Assembly: GCF_000813325.1 (NCBI RefSeq)
Contig: NZ_BBQE01000014.1
Reading direction: 5' to 3' (one strand)
DNA length: 64,000 nt
DNA from: Sulfurospirillum cavolei
GTDB taxonomy: Bacteria; Campylobacterota; Campylobacteria; Campylobacterales; Sulfurospirillaceae
Shown: piece after piece, positions 18,186-26,530 of the stretch
How positions within the stretch are numbered: the first letter of the stretch is position 1
How the letters are laid out: every line of letters starts with the position of its first letter
Program-made: the position numbers and the translations under genes
The notes under the pieces: model-generated
Told to the model about the DNA's origin: nothing
Databases searched by the model: none
Seen by the model: only the letters and a program-made list of their open reading frames with translations

Positions 18186-20233
18186 TAGATTTTTTCCACG
18201 AACGACGCTAAAATATCGCGTTTCGTTCCGCTAAAATTAATTTGAAGTTTGAATTCTCTACCGACTTTACTGACTTCGCTCACGCGACCGATACCGAAAA
18301 TCTTATGTTTGACCAAATCGCCTTTTTTAAACGACGTCGTCTTTTCAAAAATCAAACTTCCCTCACAGACGCCCGCCTCTTTGAGAAAGCGGCTCTTACT
18401 GAGTTCGGCGCGGCGTCCTTTGTAAAAACGGCTACTCGAATAGCTCAGCGTCAACTCTTTTTTCGCACGCGTAATCGCGACGTAGCCTAAGCGTCTTTCT
18501 TCTTCGATATCGCTTCCGTCTCCGATCAACGGGAAAAAACCCTCTTCCAAGCCGATAACGAAAAGGTATTCAAACTCCAATCCCTTGCTGGCATGAATGC
18601 TCATAATCGAAATATTTTCGCTGTCGATTTGATCTTGGTCGCTTTGAAGCGCAAGTTCGTTAAGAAAATCGTCCACGTTCATCTGCGGATTCTGTTTGAC
18701 GTAATCGCGGAAAAGTCCGTAAAATTCGTCGATATTTGAAAGTCTTTCCACCGAATCGGGCTGGTTATCGTAATAGGACTTGATCGCAAACGCCTCTTCG
18801 ATCGCATCGATCATGTCGTAAGTAGAATTTTGTTGAATCTCGCGCATACGGTCGATATTTTGCACAAACGCTTTGAGGGCGACGGCCGCTTTTTTTGTCG
18901 CTTCTTTCTCGATGATCTCTTCGTTTTTACCGATGTATTCGTACACCGATAAACGTTGATCGTACGCAGCTTTAAAAATACGCTCCATCGTCACTTTCCC
19001 GAGTCCGCGTTTGGGGCGGTTGATAATGCGTTTGATGGAGAAATCGTCATGCGGATTGGCGATCATACGCAAATAGCTAATCACGTCTTTAACTTCCGCA
19101 CGCTCGTAAAATTTGACGCCGCCGACCATATTGTAAGGAATTTGCGCTTTATTGAGTCCCTCTTCCAAAGAACGGCTTAAGGCGTTAATGCGGTACAAAA
19201 CGGCAATGTCTTTAGGATTGACGCCGCTTTCGATCAGTTTTTTAATGCGCTTGGCGATCGTGGAGGCTTCTTGATTCTCGTCGCTCGATTCGATCACTTC
19301 GATCTCTTTTCCCTCGCCTTTGGTGCTCTCCAAAACTTTTCCGATACGTCCGCGGTTATGATCGATCAAATCGTTGGCGGCTTTAAGGATCTGAGCACTT
19401 GAGCGGTAATTTTTTTCAAGCTTAATAATCGTCACGTCGTCAAACGATTCGTGAAATTCCAAAATATTTTTGATGTTCGCGCCGCGCCAACCGTAAATAC
19501 TTTGATCGTCGTCGCCGACCACGCAAAGGTTAGTGTGCGTATGGCAGAGTTTGCGAAGCAGTTTGTACTGCAATTCGTTCGTGTCTTGATATTCGTCGAC
19601 CATGATGTACTGATAACGTCGGCTCATCTCTTCGCACAAGGCTTCGTCTTTTTCTAAAATGAGATAGGGCAAAACCAGCAAATCGTCAAAATCGACCAGA
19701 TTGTTCTCTTGCAGGTACGTTTCGTAACGTTCGTAGATTTTAGCGATGCTTTGATAGTGCTTTTGTTCGGCTTTTTCCCATGCCGTTTGCGGATCGAGCA
19801 AGGAAGTTTTATAGCGTGAAATTTCGCTTGAGATCATACCGGTCGGTAACTCCGTCGAAGTATTGAGTGCTTTTAAAATGCGTTTTTTATCATCGGTATC
19901 GATCACGACAAAGCTGTTTTTTCGCCCGATTTTCTCGATGTGAAACTTCAAAAAAAGCAACCCGAATTTGTGAAACGTACACAATAGCGGAGGATACGAC
20001 TGGTGATCTCCCAGCAATGCCATCGCACGTTCGCGCATTTCGCTTGCGGCTTTGTTGGTAAACGTTAGGGTCAACGTATTGGACGGAGGAATGCCTTGGT
20101 CTAAAAGGTACGCCAAGCGAGCGGTGATCGTTTTCGTTTTACCGCTACCGGCTCCCGCCAAAATCAAAATAGGACCGTCGATACATTCAACGGCTTTTTG
20201 TTGCGATTCGTTCAGTGTGGCTACATCTTGCAT
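18185..20233 (-). CDS. uvrD: UvrD/PcrA-type ATP-dependent DNA helicase
   Basis: Superfamily 1A 3'-5' helicase for repair and replication-fork clearance. Motifs seen: Walker A GAGSGKTKT (about residues 26-34), motif Ia LTFTNKAASEMRERA, Walker B/II VDEYQDTN, motif III GDDDQSIYGWRGA, IV KLEKNYRSS, VI YVAITRAKKEL. The C terminus (KKGDLVKHKIFGIGRV) matches the UvrD/PcrA RNA-polymerase-binding Tudor-like tail. 682 residues. It is the first gene of the uvrD-truB-csrA-ispE-smpB run and diverges from the LysR gene. Confidence 0.96.
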   Translation of the reverse strand: MQDVATLNESQQKAVECIDGPILILAGAGSGKTKTITARLAYLLDQGIPPSNTLTLTFTNKAASEMRERAMALLGDHQSYPPLLCTFHKFGLLFLKFHIEKIGRKNSFVVIDTDDKKRILKALNTSTELPTGMISSEISRYKTSLLDPQTAWEKAEQKHYQSIAKIYERYETYLQENNLVDFDDLLVLPYLILEKDEALCEEMSRRYQYIMVDEYQDTNELQYKLLRKLCHTHTNLCVVGDDDQSIYGWRGANIKNILEFHESFDDVTIIKLEKNYRSSAQILKAANDLIDHNRGRIGKVLESTKGEGKEIEVIESSDENQEASTIAKRIKKLIESGVNPKDIAVLYRINALSRSLEEGLNKAQIPYNMVGGVKFYERAEVKDVISYLRMIANPHDDFSIKRIINRPKRGLGKVTMERIFKAAYDQRLSVYEYIGKNEEIIEKEATKKAAVALKAFVQNIDRMREIQQNSTYDMIDAIEEAFAIKSYYDNQPDSVERLSNIDEFYGLFRDYVKQNPQMNVDDFLNELALQSDQDQIDSENISIMSIHASKGLEFEYLFVIGLEEGFFPLIGDGSDIEEERRLGYVAITRAKKELTLSYSSSRFYKGRRAELSKSRFLKEAGVCEGSLIFEKTTSFKKGDLVKHKIFGIGRVSEVSKVGREFKLQINFSGTKRDILASFVEKI

Positions 20234-20256
20234 CGTTCGGTCTACTTTTTATTTTT

Positions 20257-20341
20257 ATTATAGCAAAAAAAGTTTAAGCAAACCTCTAAAGAGCGCGCAA
20301 AGCAGGTCGTCATTGTTTTTACTATTATTTTTGGTTATAAT
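20257..20341. promoter_or_regulatory. Divergent promoter region between uvrD and the LysR gene
   Basis: Minus-strand TATAAT (plus attata at 20257-20262) is placed for uvrD, and plus-strand TTATAAT with TGG just before it (20336-20341) for the LysR gene. T-rich tracts lie upstream of each. The 159-base spacer is AT-rich, with nothing else seen in it. Prediction by eye. Confidence 0.5.
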
Positions 20342-20392
20342 AAAATGCTCAAACGAAGCACGGTTATACACTACGAAATTACAAGGATTTTT

Positions 20393-21298
20393 ATGTTAAA
20401 AGATTTCTCTAAAATAGAAACCTTTTTGACGGTCGTTCGCGAAAAAAGCTTTTCAAAAGCTTCTAAAAAACTCGGCATCAGTCAACCCGCCGTTACGCAG
20501 CAAATTAAGCTCTTAGAAGAATATCTGGACTTGCAAATCGTCGATCGTAAAAAAAACGGCATTAAATTAACGACCGCCGGCGAAGAACTTTTCAAAGTCG
20601 CGGTTAAACTCGAAAAACAGATTTTAGCGGCGGAACGCGAGATGTTACGACTCGTCAACAAAGAGGTTATTTTCGTCTTGGGAGCCTCTCCCGTCATCGG
20701 AAATTATATCCTGCCCAACTTTCTCAACGACATCCAAGAAGCGATTAAAAACAACGTGATGCTTAAGGTCGAAGACGCCGCGGGTATTACCGAAAAATTG
20801 CTCGATAAAAAAATCGATTTGGCATTGATCGAAGCACCGATTTTCCAAGAAGGGATTATCTATCGCGAATGGCTTGAAGACGAATTGGTCATTACCAGCC
20901 GTTCACCGCTTCCCAAAATCGTTCGCAAAGAAGATTTACTCGCCTACAACTGGATTTGCCGCGAAGAGGAGTCCAACACGCGTAAAATCATTCACGAAAC
21001 GTTTGAGAAGATGGACATCGATTGCAAAAGCTTTAAAGTCAAGAGTATCGTCACGAGTTCGACCGCCGTCAAAAATACGCTGATGAAAGCCAACATCGAA
21101 GAAAAACCGACCGTATCGATTCTCTCGAAACATATTATTAGCGAAGAGGTCGAGCAAGGCTTACTGTTTACGACGAAAATGAAAGGGCTTAAACTCACGC
21201 GAATGCTCTATCTTTGCCATATCAAAGACCGCAAACACGATGCTTTGATCGATAACGTCATTAATTACATTATGAGCAAACAAGAGCTCAAGAGTTAA
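20393..21298 (+). CDS. LysR-family transcriptional regulator
   Basis: The 301-residue protein has the N-terminal LysR winged helix-turn-helix (FLTVVREKSFSKASKKLGISQPAVTQQIKLLE within residues 8-42, with the recognition helix around SQPAVTQQI) and a periplasmic-binding-like effector domain starting near residue 92. Start ATG 20393 has AAGGA seven bases upstream; an earlier ATG at 20345 is in frame but lacks a ribosome site. The neighbours (uvrD, SspB-like) give no hint of the target. The effector is unknown. A pair of TTACATGTAA palindromes follows the stop. Confidence 0.9.
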   Translation: MLKDFSKIETFLTVVREKSFSKASKKLGISQPAVTQQIKLLEEYLDLQIVDRKKNGIKLTTAGEELFKVAVKLEKQILAAEREMLRLVNKEVIFVLGASPVIGNYILPNFLNDIQEAIKNNVMLKVEDAAGITEKLLDKKIDLALIEAPIFQEGIIYREWLEDELVITSRSPLPKIVRKEDLLAYNWICREEESNTRKIIHETFEKMDIDCKSFKVKSIVTSSTAVKNTLMKANIEEKPTVSILSKHIISEEVEQGLLFTTKMKGLKLTRMLYLCHIKDRKHDALIDNVINYIMSKQELKS

Positions 21299-21302
21299 CG
21301 AC

Positions 21303-21331
21303 TTCTTACATGTAAAGCTTACATGTAAGAA
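21303..21331. repeat. Inverted repeat made of two TTACATGTAA palindromes
   Basis: Arms TTCTTACATGTAA (21303-21315) and TTACATGTAAGAA (21319-21331) around the spacer AGC; each arm also contains the 10-bp palindrome. Sits 4 bases after the LysR stop. Confidence 0.85.
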
Positions 21332-21336
21332 TCAAA

Positions 21337-21359
21337 GCGGGCTGTTTCGTACAACCCGC
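21337..21359. terminator. Hairpin terminator between LysR gene and SspB-like gene
   Basis: Stem GCGGGcTGT / ACAaCCCGC with one mismatch and loop TTCGT, in the 77-base spacer between convergent genes; followed by short T-rich sequence on each strand. Confidence 0.6.
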
Positions 21360-21375
21360 CTTCTTCGATCCTTCG

Positions 21376-21831
21376 TTATTTTTTAATCAATTTTTGATTG
21401 TGGGGATTGGAGAGAAATGCGCTCATGGAGCGTTGAAGCCCGTTTGATTTGTCTTCTTTGGGTGCTTTTTTGCTAGAAGCGGTACCGAGGTTAATAAAAA
21501 TAGGCACTTCCTCGACGATAATTTGTAAAATCGACTCCAACGGAAACGTCACCAAAGAGCCGAAATTATGGCTTCCGAATCCCGCTTCAAAACTGATCGT
21601 CCCGTTATACACCTGTGTACTTTCAAACGTATAACCCGCCAAATAAAACATCGTAATGGGTTTAAAATTTTGTCGAATCTCAGGCGGAAGTTCCGGCTCA
21701 AACGTCACATCGGCAATATTGGTCAAAACGGAAAAATGGACGCCTCGCTTTAAAAGCAACTCTACCATCTCTTTACCGTGCTTCTTCATCAATTGACAAA
21801 ACTCTTCGTCCCCCAATAAAGCGTCAAGCAT
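21376..21831 (-). CDS. SspB-like protein, candidate ClpXP adaptor
   Basis: 151 residues from ATG 21831; a longer in-frame start would lie within pepF. An N-terminal helix (about 5-28) is followed by a beta-rich core and then a charged, low-complexity tail (about 115-151). The core order (HFSVLTN..., a Pro-Glu-Ile stretch, then GTISFEAGFG and VTFPLESILQI) parallels the SspB fold, where a FxxxLxFxGxPxxLxVPxxAI pattern and a flexible tail ending in a ClpX-binding peptide are typical; here the tail ends SNPHNQKLIKK. The similarity is by eye and not proven. It overlaps the pepF stop by 8 bases. The alternative is an uncharacterised Campylobacterota protein. Confidence 0.5.
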   Translation of the reverse strand: MLDALLGDEEFCQLMKKHGKEMVELLLKRGVHFSVLTNIADVTFEPELPPEIRQNFKPITMFYLAGYTFESTQVYNGTISFEAGFGSHNFGSLVTFPLESILQIIVEEVPIFINLGTASSKKAPKEDKSNGLQRSMSAFLSNPHNQKLIKK

Positions 21832-23545
21832 CGCACATTCCTTTGAATTCTTGGAGTAAGTTTTCGATTTCGCCGATACCCAAAAGCCAAAAACGCTCGT
21901 CGTCGATGTCAAATCCGAATTTTTGAATCAACGTCTTAGGACTTTGACTTCCTCCGGCACTTAAAAAACTCGTATAGTGTTGGACAAACGTCGCTTTATC
22001 GCTTTTTTTATACAGACCGTACAACGCAAGTACCAACAATTGCCCGTAACTGTAAGCGTAGCAATAAAACGGAGAATGAATAAAATGCGGAATATAACTC
22101 CACCACAAATGATAGTTGGAACTCAGCGTAATGCTCGAGCCGAACATCTTTTGACTCTCTTGCATCCAGTAACGATTGAACGTTGCCGTATCCAATTCGC
22201 CTTCATGCGCATGCACTTTGCGCTCAAACGTCGTAAAGTTGATCTGACGGTAAAGCGTTGAAAAAATATCTTCGATTTTACTGGCATATAAAGAGCGTTT
22301 TTCGTCTAAGCTCAATCCCTCTTTAATGGCGTCGAAAACAAGCATTTCGGCAAAAACCGAAGCGGTTTCGGAGGTCGTTAAGGGCGTATCGCTGCCTAAA
22401 TAACCGACGTCGCGGGAAAGATACTGATGAATCGCATGCCCAAGCTCGTGCGCCAAGGTAAACAGATCACGCCGCGTATCGGTGTGGTTGAGCAACACGT
22501 ACGGATGCGTGCTAGGCGTCGCCGGATGCGAAAATGCGCCGCCGCGTTTTTTCGTTTGAGGGAAAACGTCGATCCAACCTTGCGTAAATGCCGTTGAAGC
22601 GATCTCGTAAAATTTGGGATTAAATTTGGCAAACGCGTCTAAGACGATCTGTTTCGAGTTTTCAAAATCATAGCACGCCTTGCTCTCTTCCAAAGGTGCG
22701 TAACGATCGTACTCGTACAACGTTTCCAATCCCAAAAGTTTGGCTTTCAACGCATAATACTCATGCACGAGGTGAAAACTGTTTTCGGCGGCGGCGATGA
22801 GCGCATCGACGCTTTTTTGCGTGATTTTATTGTCTAAATGGCGTGGTTGTTCGGCATTTTTATAACCGCGAAGTTCACATTCGCTTGCCAAATCGGTTTT
22901 GATCATGTTAAAAATATACGCTAACAAAGGCTGATGGGGTTTTAAGCCCTTCGTAAAAGCGTCGGCGGCTTTTTTGCGCACCTCGCGGGAGGGGTCTTGA
23001 AGCTTACTGAGAATCTCTTCTTCGGAGAGCTTTTGACCTTCAAAGTTAAACGTCAATCGGCTAAAGTGTTCATCGAACAAACGGCTAAACGCCGAAGCGG
23101 ACGTCATCTCTTTTTTCAATAAAATACGCTCTTCTTTTTGAGAAAGCTGATAGGGTTTTTCTTCGATGAGCGATTCCAAATAAAAGGCGTAATGCGGGCT
23201 TAGCGCGATGAGCTCTTCTTGTTTGGTTTTCGATAGTTTGTTAAATTCAAGTTCGAAAAACAGCAAATGCTCGCCGATACGGCTTTGTTCTTGCTGGTAA
23301 CGGGCGAAAAAACCGCCTTTGTCGCTATCGGTCGCAAAGTTTAAAAAAGCATACGTCATGATGCGACCCAAAATCTCGTTAATTGCCTCGTACTCACGAA
23401 TCGATTCTAAAAATTCGTGACCGCTCAGCTCTTTGAGCTTGCCTTTGCAAACGTTCTCAAAACCGATCGCACGATTTCGTGCCTCGTTCAAATCTGCTTC
23501 TAAGTCAGATTCGTGCTTGTATAAAGCCGATAAATCCCAATTCAA
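21824..23545 (-). CDS. pepF: Oligoendopeptidase F (M3 family)
   Basis: Cytoplasmic zinc peptidase that cuts oligopeptides. The active-site motif HELGHAIHQ (HExxH) lies near residue 365, with the third ligand Glu in the downstream TSETASVFAEML helix. Length 573 is typical of the PepF/M3 clade. Three bases separate its start from the pabC stop, so it is probably co-transcribed with pyrB-pabB-pabC. Confidence 0.94.
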   Translation of the reverse strand: MNWDLSALYKHESDLEADLNEARNRAIGFENVCKGKLKELSGHEFLESIREYEAINEILGRIMTYAFLNFATDSDKGGFFARYQQEQSRIGEHLLFFELEFNKLSKTKQEELIALSPHYAFYLESLIEEKPYQLSQKEERILLKKEMTSASAFSRLFDEHFSRLTFNFEGQKLSEEEILSKLQDPSREVRKKAADAFTKGLKPHQPLLAYIFNMIKTDLASECELRGYKNAEQPRHLDNKITQKSVDALIAAAENSFHLVHEYYALKAKLLGLETLYEYDRYAPLEESKACYDFENSKQIVLDAFAKFNPKFYEIASTAFTQGWIDVFPQTKKRGGAFSHPATPSTHPYVLLNHTDTRRDLFTLAHELGHAIHQYLSRDVGYLGSDTPLTTSETASVFAEMLVFDAIKEGLSLDEKRSLYASKIEDIFSTLYRQINFTTFERKVHAHEGELDTATFNRYWMQESQKMFGSSITLSSNYHLWWSYIPHFIHSPFYCYAYSYGQLLVLALYGLYKKSDKATFVQHYTSFLSAGGSQSPKTLIQKFGFDIDDERFWLLGIGEIENLLQEFKGMCDA

Positions 23546-23548
23546 TAC

Positions 23549-24130
23549 TTAGTCCTTCACACATACGTTTTCAAGAATTTCAAATCCTCTAAGAGCATTC
23601 ATTATAGCAAATTTTCGAGCTTTTTGAATGTCTCCTACGGATAAACTTTCGGCTTTAATCTTCCCTTGCGCCAGCAATCTTGCCCGTGTCGTTCCTGCCA
23701 AAAGCGGACGCAAAGGGGTTTTCCATTCGCCCTCGATCCATAAAGCGATATTGGCAATCGTCGTATCTTTTAATTCGCCGTGACGAACGATCAACACCTC
23801 ATCGGCATCGTCGCGTTTCAGCAGATTCAACGCTTCGCGATCGCAATATTTGTAGTCGTACGCAAGCGGGCTTTCGACCAAAGCAATCGTGCGTATCGGC
23901 GTAGGTTCGTACACGCGGTAGTCGATGCGCGTAATCGTCTCACGGTATTCGACGCGTACGCGAAAAACGCCGCGGCAAGGCGGAATGATCGCCCGTGCAA
24001 GCGCGATCGGCTCTTGACATGTAAAAAGCGTTCGCCGCGTTTGATCGAAACGGGTTTGATGGTACTCTAAATGCAATAACGTGCCATCAACGGCCTTAAT
24101 CGTTTCAAAGCACGGGGATATAGACTTTAT
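23549..24130 (-). CDS. pabC: Class IV aminotransferase, 4-amino-4-deoxychorismate lyase-like (PabC)
   Basis: Expected to release pyruvate from aminodeoxychorismate to give p-aminobenzoate. The protein shows FETIKAVDGTLLHLEYHQ at the N terminus and TTIANIALW and GTTRARLL later, as in PabC. The conserved N-terminal motif begins before the first usable canonical-type start (TTG at 24076); between it and an in-frame TGA there is no ATG, GTG or TTG. An ATA at 24130 has GAAGAGG six bases before it and gives 193 residues; that is the start used here. Alternatively the frame is entered by +1 frameshift from pabB at CTT TGA (24105-24110). Small for the family (usually 200-270). Confidence 0.7.
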   Translation of the reverse strand: MKSISPCFETIKAVDGTLLHLEYHQTRFDQTRRTLFTCQEPIALARAIIPPCRGVFRVRVEYRETITRIDYRVYEPTPIRTIALVESPLAYDYKYCDREALNLLKRDDADEVLIVRHGELKDTTIANIALWIEGEWKTPLRPLLAGTTRARLLAQGKIKAESLSVGDIQKARKFAIMNALRGFEILENVCVKD

Positions 24131-25055
24131 GGCACACCTCTTCGTACTCTTTCAGAGGATCGCTTAAAAGCGTGATTCCTCCGCCGCTTTTGTAGACAAA
24201 CCCTTCATCGGTTTTTTCGATAAAACGGATCATCACCGCACTGTTTAGCCCTTTTGCGTCGTATACGCCGAAAATTCCGGTAAAAAAACCGCGTTCATAG
24301 CCTTCGATTTGGTCGATCAACTCGACGCTTTTTCGTTTCGGCGTTCCGCTGATCGACCCCGCCGGCAATAAATCGGCGATAATCTCGCCGATACGATCAT
24401 GCCATGTCGGCTCCAAGCACGCGCTAATATGCGAACTGACATGTAAAAGCTCTTTTTCGCCCGCTTGGATCGCCTCGACGTAACGAAAACGCTTGACATG
24501 GACGTTTGTCGCGACGCGTGCAAGATCGTTGCGTAAAAGATCGACGACCATCACATGTTCGGCTTTTTCTTTTTCGTCGTTTAAAATACGCTCTTTCGCA
24601 TTATCGATGCTTGCATCGATCGTTCCCTTCATCGGATACGCCATAATGCAATCGTTTTCGATTTTGACGAAACGTTCGGGCGAAAAGCAGACGAACCGAT
24701 CTTTAAAAAAGAGTTTAAACGGTGCGTTTGCCGCATAAAAAATCGCGCGAAGGTCTAAATCGCCGCGCAACAACGTCGGTGCGGTCAAATTGAGAAGGTA
24801 GGTATTGCCCGAGCGTATCGCTTCTTGAACCGCCTCGATTTTACGAAGGTAATTGTGAAAATCCGGAAACGATTTTTCAAACGTAAACGTCTGTTTCAAA
24901 GAAGGAGGCTCGGCATCGAGCGCATACAAAATATCGGGATCAAGCGTTGAAAGCGCTTGGGCGTAAAACTGTTTAATGTTATAATCGACGACAAAGAAAA
25001 AAGGCGTACGTTGTTGTCCGAAGCGATTGAGCGTTTGAACGAACTCAATGGGCAA
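24105..25055 (-). CDS. pabB: Aminodeoxychorismate synthase component I
   Basis: Converts chorismate and ammonia to aminodeoxychorismate for folate. The chorismate-binding core is clear: AYPMKGTI, the DLLRNDL motif, the GSISGTPK motif, and the C-terminal GGGITLLSDPLKEYEEV. The 316 residues correspond to the catalytic half, short at the N terminus as in other compact PabB. The start overlaps pyrB by 11 bases. The stop (CTT TGA) overlaps the reading frame of pabC; in Helicobacter the two are, from memory, one fused protein. Confidence 0.93.
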   Translation of the reverse strand: MPIEFVQTLNRFGQQRTPFFFVVDYNIKQFYAQALSTLDPDILYALDAEPPSLKQTFTFEKSFPDFHNYLRKIEAVQEAIRSGNTYLLNLTAPTLLRGDLDLRAIFYAANAPFKLFFKDRFVCFSPERFVKIENDCIMAYPMKGTIDASIDNAKERILNDEKEKAEHVMVVDLLRNDLARVATNVHVKRFRYVEAIQAGEKELLHVSSHISACLEPTWHDRIGEIIADLLPAGSISGTPKRKSVELIDQIEGYERGFFTGIFGVYDAKGLNSAVMIRFIEKTDEGFVYKSGGGITLLSDPLKEYEEVCHKVYIPVL

Positions 25056-25917
25056 TCAGCTTCTCCAAAACCGCCATTCGAACGGCAACGCCGTTTTTAA
25101 CCTGCTCCAAAATCTTAGACCGCGGATCTTTCATCATAAAATCGTCTACGTCCACGTTGCGATGCACGGGGCCTGGATGCAAAACGATAATATCGCGATC
25201 TTTCATCAACTTAGACGTAATGCAAAAATCGGTCGCATAATCTTTGAGCGAAGCGTAAATTTGATTGGTATGGCGTTCGGTTTGCGTGCGAAGGCTCATG
25301 ATGACGTTGACGTCGTCGATCACCTCTTCGATGCGATGGGAGGTACGTAAATGCGTTTGCGGTAGGAAATGCGGCGGAGCGACCAAAATAACCTCGACGC
25401 CCATACGGCCTAAAAGCTCGATATTGCTGTTGGCGACGCGGGAATTTTTAATATCGCCGACGATCGCGACCTTTTTACCGCGCACGTCGCCGAAATGGCG
25501 TCGCATCGTAAAAAGGTCCAACAAAGCCTGCGTCGGATGGGCATGCGAGCCGTCGCCGCCGTTTACGATAGGGCAATTGACGTAATTGGCTAAAATATGC
25601 GGAACACCGGAACTTTTATGTCGCACGACGATCGCATCGGGACCCATGGCATCAAGATTGGCCGCCGTATCGAAAAGCGTTTCGCCCTTGCTCGAAGAAC
25701 TACGCGAAACGTCCAAACTCACGACCATCGCACCGAGCCGTTTTGCGGCAATTTCAAAACTACTGCGCGTTCGCGTCGAATTTTCGAAAAAAATCGTAAT
25801 GACCGTTTTATTGTTCAAAATATCTCTTGGTTTTTCGTCTAAAAATTCATCGGCGCGCGCCAAGATATGTTCGACTTCTTCCAACGAAAAATCTCGCGTA
25901 TTAATCAAATGTTTCAC
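25045..25917 (-). CDS. pyrB: Aspartate carbamoyltransferase catalytic subunit
   Basis: First committed step of pyrimidine synthesis. Carbamoyl-phosphate motif STRTR (in FENSTRTRSSFE), the HPTQALLDL segment and HPGPVHRNVD near the C terminus identify PyrB. I chose GTG 25917 (290 residues), which has AAGGAG six bases upstream, instead of a longer frame starting at 25992. No pyrI regulatory subunit gene is adjacent. It begins the pyrB-pabB-pabC-pepF run. Confidence 0.95.
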   Translation of the reverse strand: MKHLINTRDFSLEEVEHILARADEFLDEKPRDILNNKTVITIFFENSTRTRSSFEIAAKRLGAMVVSLDVSRSSSSKGETLFDTAANLDAMGPDAIVVRHKSSGVPHILANYVNCPIVNGGDGSHAHPTQALLDLFTMRRHFGDVRGKKVAIVGDIKNSRVANSNIELLGRMGVEVILVAPPHFLPQTHLRTSHRIEEVIDDVNVIMSLRTQTERHTNQIYASLKDYATDFCITSKLMKDRDIIVLHPGPVHRNVDVDDFMMKDPRSKILEQVKNGVAVRMAVLEKLIAH

Positions 25918-25944
25918 GCGTTGCTCCTTGCAAAATCTGCCAAA

Positions 25945-26005
25945 ATTGTAACAAAGCATGACTGTAAGTTTGATTAACGTTTTATTGTTCAAGATGTGCT
26001 ACAAT
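25945..26005. promoter_or_regulatory. Divergent promoters: pyrB (minus) and glycine-zipper gene (plus)
   Basis: Minus-strand TACAAT (plus attgta at 25945-25950) is placed for pyrB, 28 bases before the GTG. Plus-strand TACAAT at 26000-26005 precedes the glycine-zipper gene, with an AAGGAG ribosome site at 26015-26020. Prediction by eye. Confidence 0.5.
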
Positions 26006-26029
26006 TCCGAAAAAAAGGAGAAAAACGTT

Positions 26030-26530
26030 ATGAAAAGACACCTTTATCTCTCATGCTTATGCCTTTTCGCTTCTGCACTTTATGCCGAAAGTTTTACGTT
26101 TCAAGAAGACCTTCGCGTCTCCAATAGCCAACGAGAATACCACGGCTCATCCACAAGCGTTCCGTATCAAGAGTGTTGGGATGAACAAGTCGAAGTGCCC
26201 TCTTCCTCTTCGGGAAACGAAGGAACCGTGGGTGCGATTATCGGCGGTGTTGCCGGCGGCGTTTTAGGACATCAAGTCGGCGGCGGAACGGGTAAAACGG
26301 CGGCAACGATCGGCGGAGCGGTGGTCGGAACGATGGTCGGGAAAAACGTTGCGGAAAACAATTCGGGACCGACGTATAAAACGCAAAGACGTTGTACGAC
26401 GCGTTACGAAGAACGAAACGACGGTGCGCCGCTTTTTCGCAACACCGCGTATTATAAAAACCAACCGATCGTCAAATACTCCGATCGTCCGTTAGACTAT
26501 ATTCGCGTTAACGTCACGGTAAGTTACTAA
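26030..26530 (+). CDS. Glycine-zipper 2TM envelope protein
   Basis: 166 residues with a Sec signal peptide (cleavage after ASALYA, about residue 20). The middle holds a glycine-zipper pair (AIIGGVAGGVLGHQVGGG then AATIGGAVVGTMVGKNV), as in the Rickettsia 17-kDa antigen / SlyB-type family, where it forms a membrane hairpin. Flanked by conserved CWDEQ and RRCTTRYEERND segments. No lipobox Cys is present at the cleavage site, so an envelope but not clearly lipidated location is inferred. Start ATG 26030 has AAGGAG upstream. Its 3' end overlaps bioD on the other strand by 39 bases. Confidence 0.85.
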   Translation: MKRHLYLSCLCLFASALYAESFTFQEDLRVSNSQREYHGSSTSVPYQECWDEQVEVPSSSSGNEGTVGAIIGGVAGGVLGHQVGGGTGKTAATIGGAVVGTMVGKNVAENNSGPTYKTQRRCTTRYEERNDGAPLFRNTAYYKNQPIVKYSDRPLDYIRVNVTVSY

